Assembly: GCA_012841735.1 (NCBI GenBank)
Contig: DUUE01000192.1
Coordinates: 1 to 5,998 of the forward strand
Length of the DNA stretch: 5,998 nt
Direction: 5' to 3'
Source of the DNA: Bacillota bacterium
GTDB taxonomy: Bacteria; Bacillota; Dethiobacteria; Dethiobacterales; Dethiobacteraceae
A program made the translations under genes and the position numbers. Positions 5,802-5,998 of this stretch are shown piece after piece; the first letter of the stretch is position 1; each line of letters opens with the position of its first letter. The notes beneath the pieces are model-generated. The model had not been told where the DNA came from. It saw only the letters and a list, made by a program, of their open reading frames with translations, and made no database searches.

Positions 5802-5998
5802 AGCATATCCTGGCGGTGCTGGTAGAAAACAAGCCCGGTGTTCTGGTCCGTGTTGCCGGCCTCTTTGCCAGGCGTGGCTTTAACATTGAAAGCCTGGCGG
5901 TGGGAAAGACGGTTGACCCGGCTATTTCCCGCATGACCATTGAACTGGAAGCGGATGAAAAAACACTGGAACAGGTTGTCAAACAGCTGAACAAACTG
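5798..5998 (+). CDS. ilvN: Acetohydroxyacid synthase small, regulatory subunit, 5' part
   Basis: The first 67 residues are present, running off the right edge. They form the N-terminal ACT domain of the AHAS small subunit: the strand HILAVLVENKPGVLVRVAGLF (3-23), RRGFNIESLAVG (25-36) and DPAISRMTIEL (40-50), all characteristic. The subunit activates IlvB and confers feedback inhibition by valine, which binds between ACT domains of a dimer. GTG 5798-5800 overlaps the ilvB stop as GTGA, and a strong purine run (AGGGGGG, 5784-5790) lies about seven bases ahead. The ilvH symbol is used in some species for the same protein. The C-terminal domain cannot be judged here. Confidence 0.95.
   Translation, partial: MKHILAVLVENKPGVLVRVAGLFARRGFNIESLAVGKTVDPAISRMTIELEADEKTLEQVVKQLNKL

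Overview
The window reads as a piece of a bacterial chromosome from an anaerobic Firmicute, most likely a moderately GC-rich clostridial lineage of the Desulfotomaculum/Pelotomaculum kind. The reasons are a textbook T-box riboswitch with an intrinsic terminator, strong AGGAGG-type ribosome binding sites, a probable selenocysteine gene, and protein sequences of clostridial or archaeal-like flavour. The lineage is inferred from these features and was not tested by any search. All genes lie on the + strand.

Layout. Positions 1-849 hold the 3' part of a carboxyltransferase subunit (pyruvate carboxylase subunit B / oxaloacetate decarboxylase alpha type). It ends without a biotin domain. After 52 bases comes a small gene at 902-1132 that an ordinary ORF caller misses because it has an in-frame TGA. 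Read through, it is a 76-residue glutaredoxin-like protein whose redox motif is Sec-x-x-Cys, and a good bacterial SECIS-like hairpin sits just after the TGA. This is the most interesting item in the window.

Positions 1195-1223 carry a perfect consensus sigma-A promoter (TTGACA, 17 bp, TATAAT). It is followed by a complete T-box leader (about 1231-1496) whose parts can all be drawn: Stem I with an AGTA/GAA loop-E motif, a likely GTC (valine) specifier, a T-box antiterminator with TGGT bulge, and a mutually exclusive 12-bp terminator with a run of T. The leader controls a branched-chain amino acid operon: ilvE (1548-2432), ilvD (2452-4125), ilvB (4122-5801) and ilvN (5798 to beyond the window end).

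How the genes work together. IlvB and IlvN form acetohydroxyacid synthase, IlvD makes the 2-oxo acids, and IlvE does the final transamination to valine, isoleucine or leucine. The reductoisomerase IlvC is not in the window and may lie downstream. The last three genes overlap or nearly overlap by 4 bp, which suggests translational coupling. The T-box would let transcription into the operon proceed when uncharged tRNA, probably tRNA-Val, accumulates. The upstream carboxyltransferase and seleno-glutaredoxin appear to belong to a different transcription unit that enters from the left; no convincing terminator separates it from the ilv promoter.

No mobile element, CRISPR array, tRNA or rRNA was seen.
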